From Methanoplanus endosymbiosus (GTDB lineage Archaea; Halobacteriota; Methanomicrobia; Methanomicrobiales; Methanomicrobiaceae), in contig NZ_CP096115.1 in assembly GCF_024662215.1 (NCBI RefSeq), positions 434,001 through 498,000 on the forward strand: a stretch of 64,000 bases of DNA. Reading direction: 5' to 3'. The notes beneath the pieces were generated by a model. That model did no database searches. It saw only the letters and a program-made list of their open reading frames with translations, and had not been told where the DNA came from. Shown one piece after another: positions 63,052 through 64,000 of the stretch (its first letter is position 1; each line of letters opens with the position of its first letter). The position numbers and the translations under genes are program-made.

Positions 63052-63264
63052 ATACGCCTTTGCAATCAAAGGTTTTAGCCTCCGCAGCCATCTTTAACTC
63101 CTCCTTCGTTGTTTTGATTCAGAAAACATCAGGCAAAGATATTTCTGGATTGTTGTTACAGTCTGAAAAACCGGCTGCAACGGGGAAATAATGTACAGAA
63201 TGGAAATAATGGAGATTGGGAAAAATATAAGTTTCCGGAAGACAGATAAAAGCCTCAGTTCTCA
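63052..63264 (-). pseudogene. decayed first copy of the Rpn-family gene repeat
   Basis: 63053-63264 repeats 63542-63750 with high identity (period about 486-489 bp), but the reading frame corresponding to the nuclease fragment has a frameshift and stop (after CLMFSES) and small deletions. It is a dead partial copy. Confidence 0.8.
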
Positions 63265-63666
63265 CTATGGTTCAACTTCAGATCTGAGCTGAGCAATTTT
63301 ATCTGCGGAAAGTCCGGTCGCTTTCATTATGATCTCGTCATCCATACCAAGTAATATCAGATTCTTTGCACTATGAATAATTCCTTCTTCTCTTCCTTTT
63401 TCTTCTCCTATCTCAATTCCTTTCTCAATTCCTATCTCTTCAGCCGCCTGTATCTTTAGATCAACCTCAATAATCTGTGCTATCCTCTCCTCATATAACC
63501 GCCTGTTCTCCTCATCATCGCTCATCTCAATCAAACGATTATATGCCTTTGCAATCTTCGGTTCAGCCTCCGCAGCCATCTTTAACTCCTCCTTCGTTGT
63601 TGCATTCAGAAACATCAGGCAAAGGTATTTCTGGATTGTTGTTACAGTCTGAAAACCCGGCTGCAA
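63265..63666 (-). CDS. Rpn-family (PD-(D/E)xK nuclease/transposase) C-terminal fragment
   Basis: A 133-aa frame with a TTG start: it begins at FQTVTTIQKYLCLMFLNATT, followed by ELKMAAEAEPKIAKAYNRLI, RRLYEERIAQIIEVDLK, a Gly-Ile-Glu-Lys-rich hinge, and GMDDEIIMKATGLSADKI. This is the C-terminal half of Rpn/PDDEXK-transposase proteins (usually ~280 aa); the N-terminal nuclease core is absent because the upstream sequence is the tail of the next tandem copy. It is most likely a truncated relic from a tandem duplication. Confidence 0.75.
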   Translation of the reverse strand: MQPGFQTVTTIQKYLCLMFLNATTKEELKMAAEAEPKIAKAYNRLIEMSDDEENRRLYEERIAQIIEVDLKIQAAEEIGIEKGIEIGEEKGREEGIIHSAKNLILLGMDDEIIMKATGLSADKIAQLRSEVEP

Positions 63667-63750
63667 CGGGGAAATAATGTACAGAATGGAAATAATGGAG
63701 ATTGGGAAAAATATAAGTTTCCGGAAGACAGATAAAAGCCTCAGTCCTCA

Positions 63751-64000
63751 CTATGGTTCAACTTCAGATCTGAGTTGAGCAATTTTATCTGCAGAAAGTC
63801 CGGTCGCTTTCATTATGATCTCGTCATCCATACCGAGTAATATCAGATTCTTTGCACTATGAATAATTCCTTTCTCAATTCCTTTCTCAATTCCTTTCTC
63901 AATTCCTTTCTCAATTCCTTTCTCAATACCTATCTCTTCAGCCGCCTGTATCTTTAGATCAACCTCAATAATCTGTGCTATTCTCTCCTCATATAACCGC
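63751..64000 (-). CDS. Rpn-family nuclease/transposase, C-terminal part, continues past the right edge
   Basis: The frame ends at 63751 (AQLRSEVEP stop) and runs off the window. The visible 82 residues match the fragment at 63265-63666 except for the hinge, where Gly-Ile-Glu-Lys is repeated. This copy may be the full-length gene. Rpn proteins promote RecA-independent recombination or act in defence; the catalytic part is not visible here. Confidence 0.75.
   Translation of the reverse strand, partial: RLYEERIAQIIEVDLKIQAAEEIGIEKGIEKGIEKGIEKGIEKGIIHSAKNLILLGMDDEIIMKATGLSADKIAQLRSEVEP
63866..63925. repeat. 12-bp minisatellite (ATTCCTTTCTCA x5)
   Basis: Five exact tandem copies followed by a degenerate sixth, inside the right-most Rpn-type gene; on the coding strand each unit gives Gly-Ile-Glu-Lys. 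The neighbouring copy at about 63380-63430 has only a degenerate version, so the repeat number has changed since duplication. Confidence 0.93.

Overview
The window is archaeal and comes from a methanogen, most likely a Methanomicrobiales (Methanoplanus/Methanolacinia-like) genome. Direct pointers are a methenyl-H4MPT cyclohydrolase (mch), a methanogenesis marker 8 protein, the anaerobic homocysteine-synthesis trio, transcription factor E, archaeal-type AlaRS and tRNA Cm56 methyltransferase. Many AT-rich TATA-like boxes lie about 25-30 bp before start codons, and GGTGAT/GGAG ribosome sites are common. The genus is inference; no rRNA or CRISPR array is present.

Layout. 1-12.5 kb: a DNA-processing and unknown-function block. 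It holds a YprA/MrfA/Hrq1-type helicase (cut by the left edge), a pseudo-receiver/PAS histidine kinase, a NERD-UvrD-Fe-S-nuclease fusion, and two divergently transcribed pairs of unrecognised genes (9.4-12.5 kb), one of which resembles a helical ESCRT-III/PspA-like protein. 12.6-21 kb: chemosensory block with CheW, a soluble chemoreceptor carrying a tandem poly-HAMP array of seven 273-bp repeats, a wHTH-PAS-GAF regulator, two short CheR-like methyltransferases and an MBL-fold hydrolase. 21-24 kb: a redox operon (CCG/Hdr-type Fe-S protein, two flavin-binding PPOX-fold proteins, a 2[4Fe-4S] ferredoxin). 24-40 kb: housekeeping (mch, BASS transporter, U32 protein, alaS operon, homocysteine genes, trm56/ATP-grasp/tfe/HD run, ACT regulator, tRNA-Leu). 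41.9-56 kb: sensory island of large PAS/GAF kinases, a CheB-CheR-PAS fusion and an S13 (PBP4-type) penicillin-binding-protein homologue. 56-64 kb: HAD phosphatase, marker 8, DUF1624 membrane protein, then an adenine deaminase gene split by a complete 1.9-kb IS66-like element with a perfect 8-bp target duplication, and finally tandemly duplicated, partly decayed Rpn-family nuclease genes.

How the parts fit together: the chemosensory proteins (MCP, CheW, CheR-like, CheB-CheR) and several sensor kinases suggest heavy investment in environmental sensing, although no CheA or CheY lies in the window. Several proteins are degenerate signalling parts: a receiver without its Asp, a DHp domain without its His, a stand-alone kinase ATPase tail, and a kinase gene broken at a G7 run. 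Mobile-element damage is concentrated at 26 kb (IS630 remnant) and 58-64 kb. The strongest candidates for something undescribed are the divergent four-gene cassette at 9.4-12.5 kb and its helicase/nuclease neighbours.
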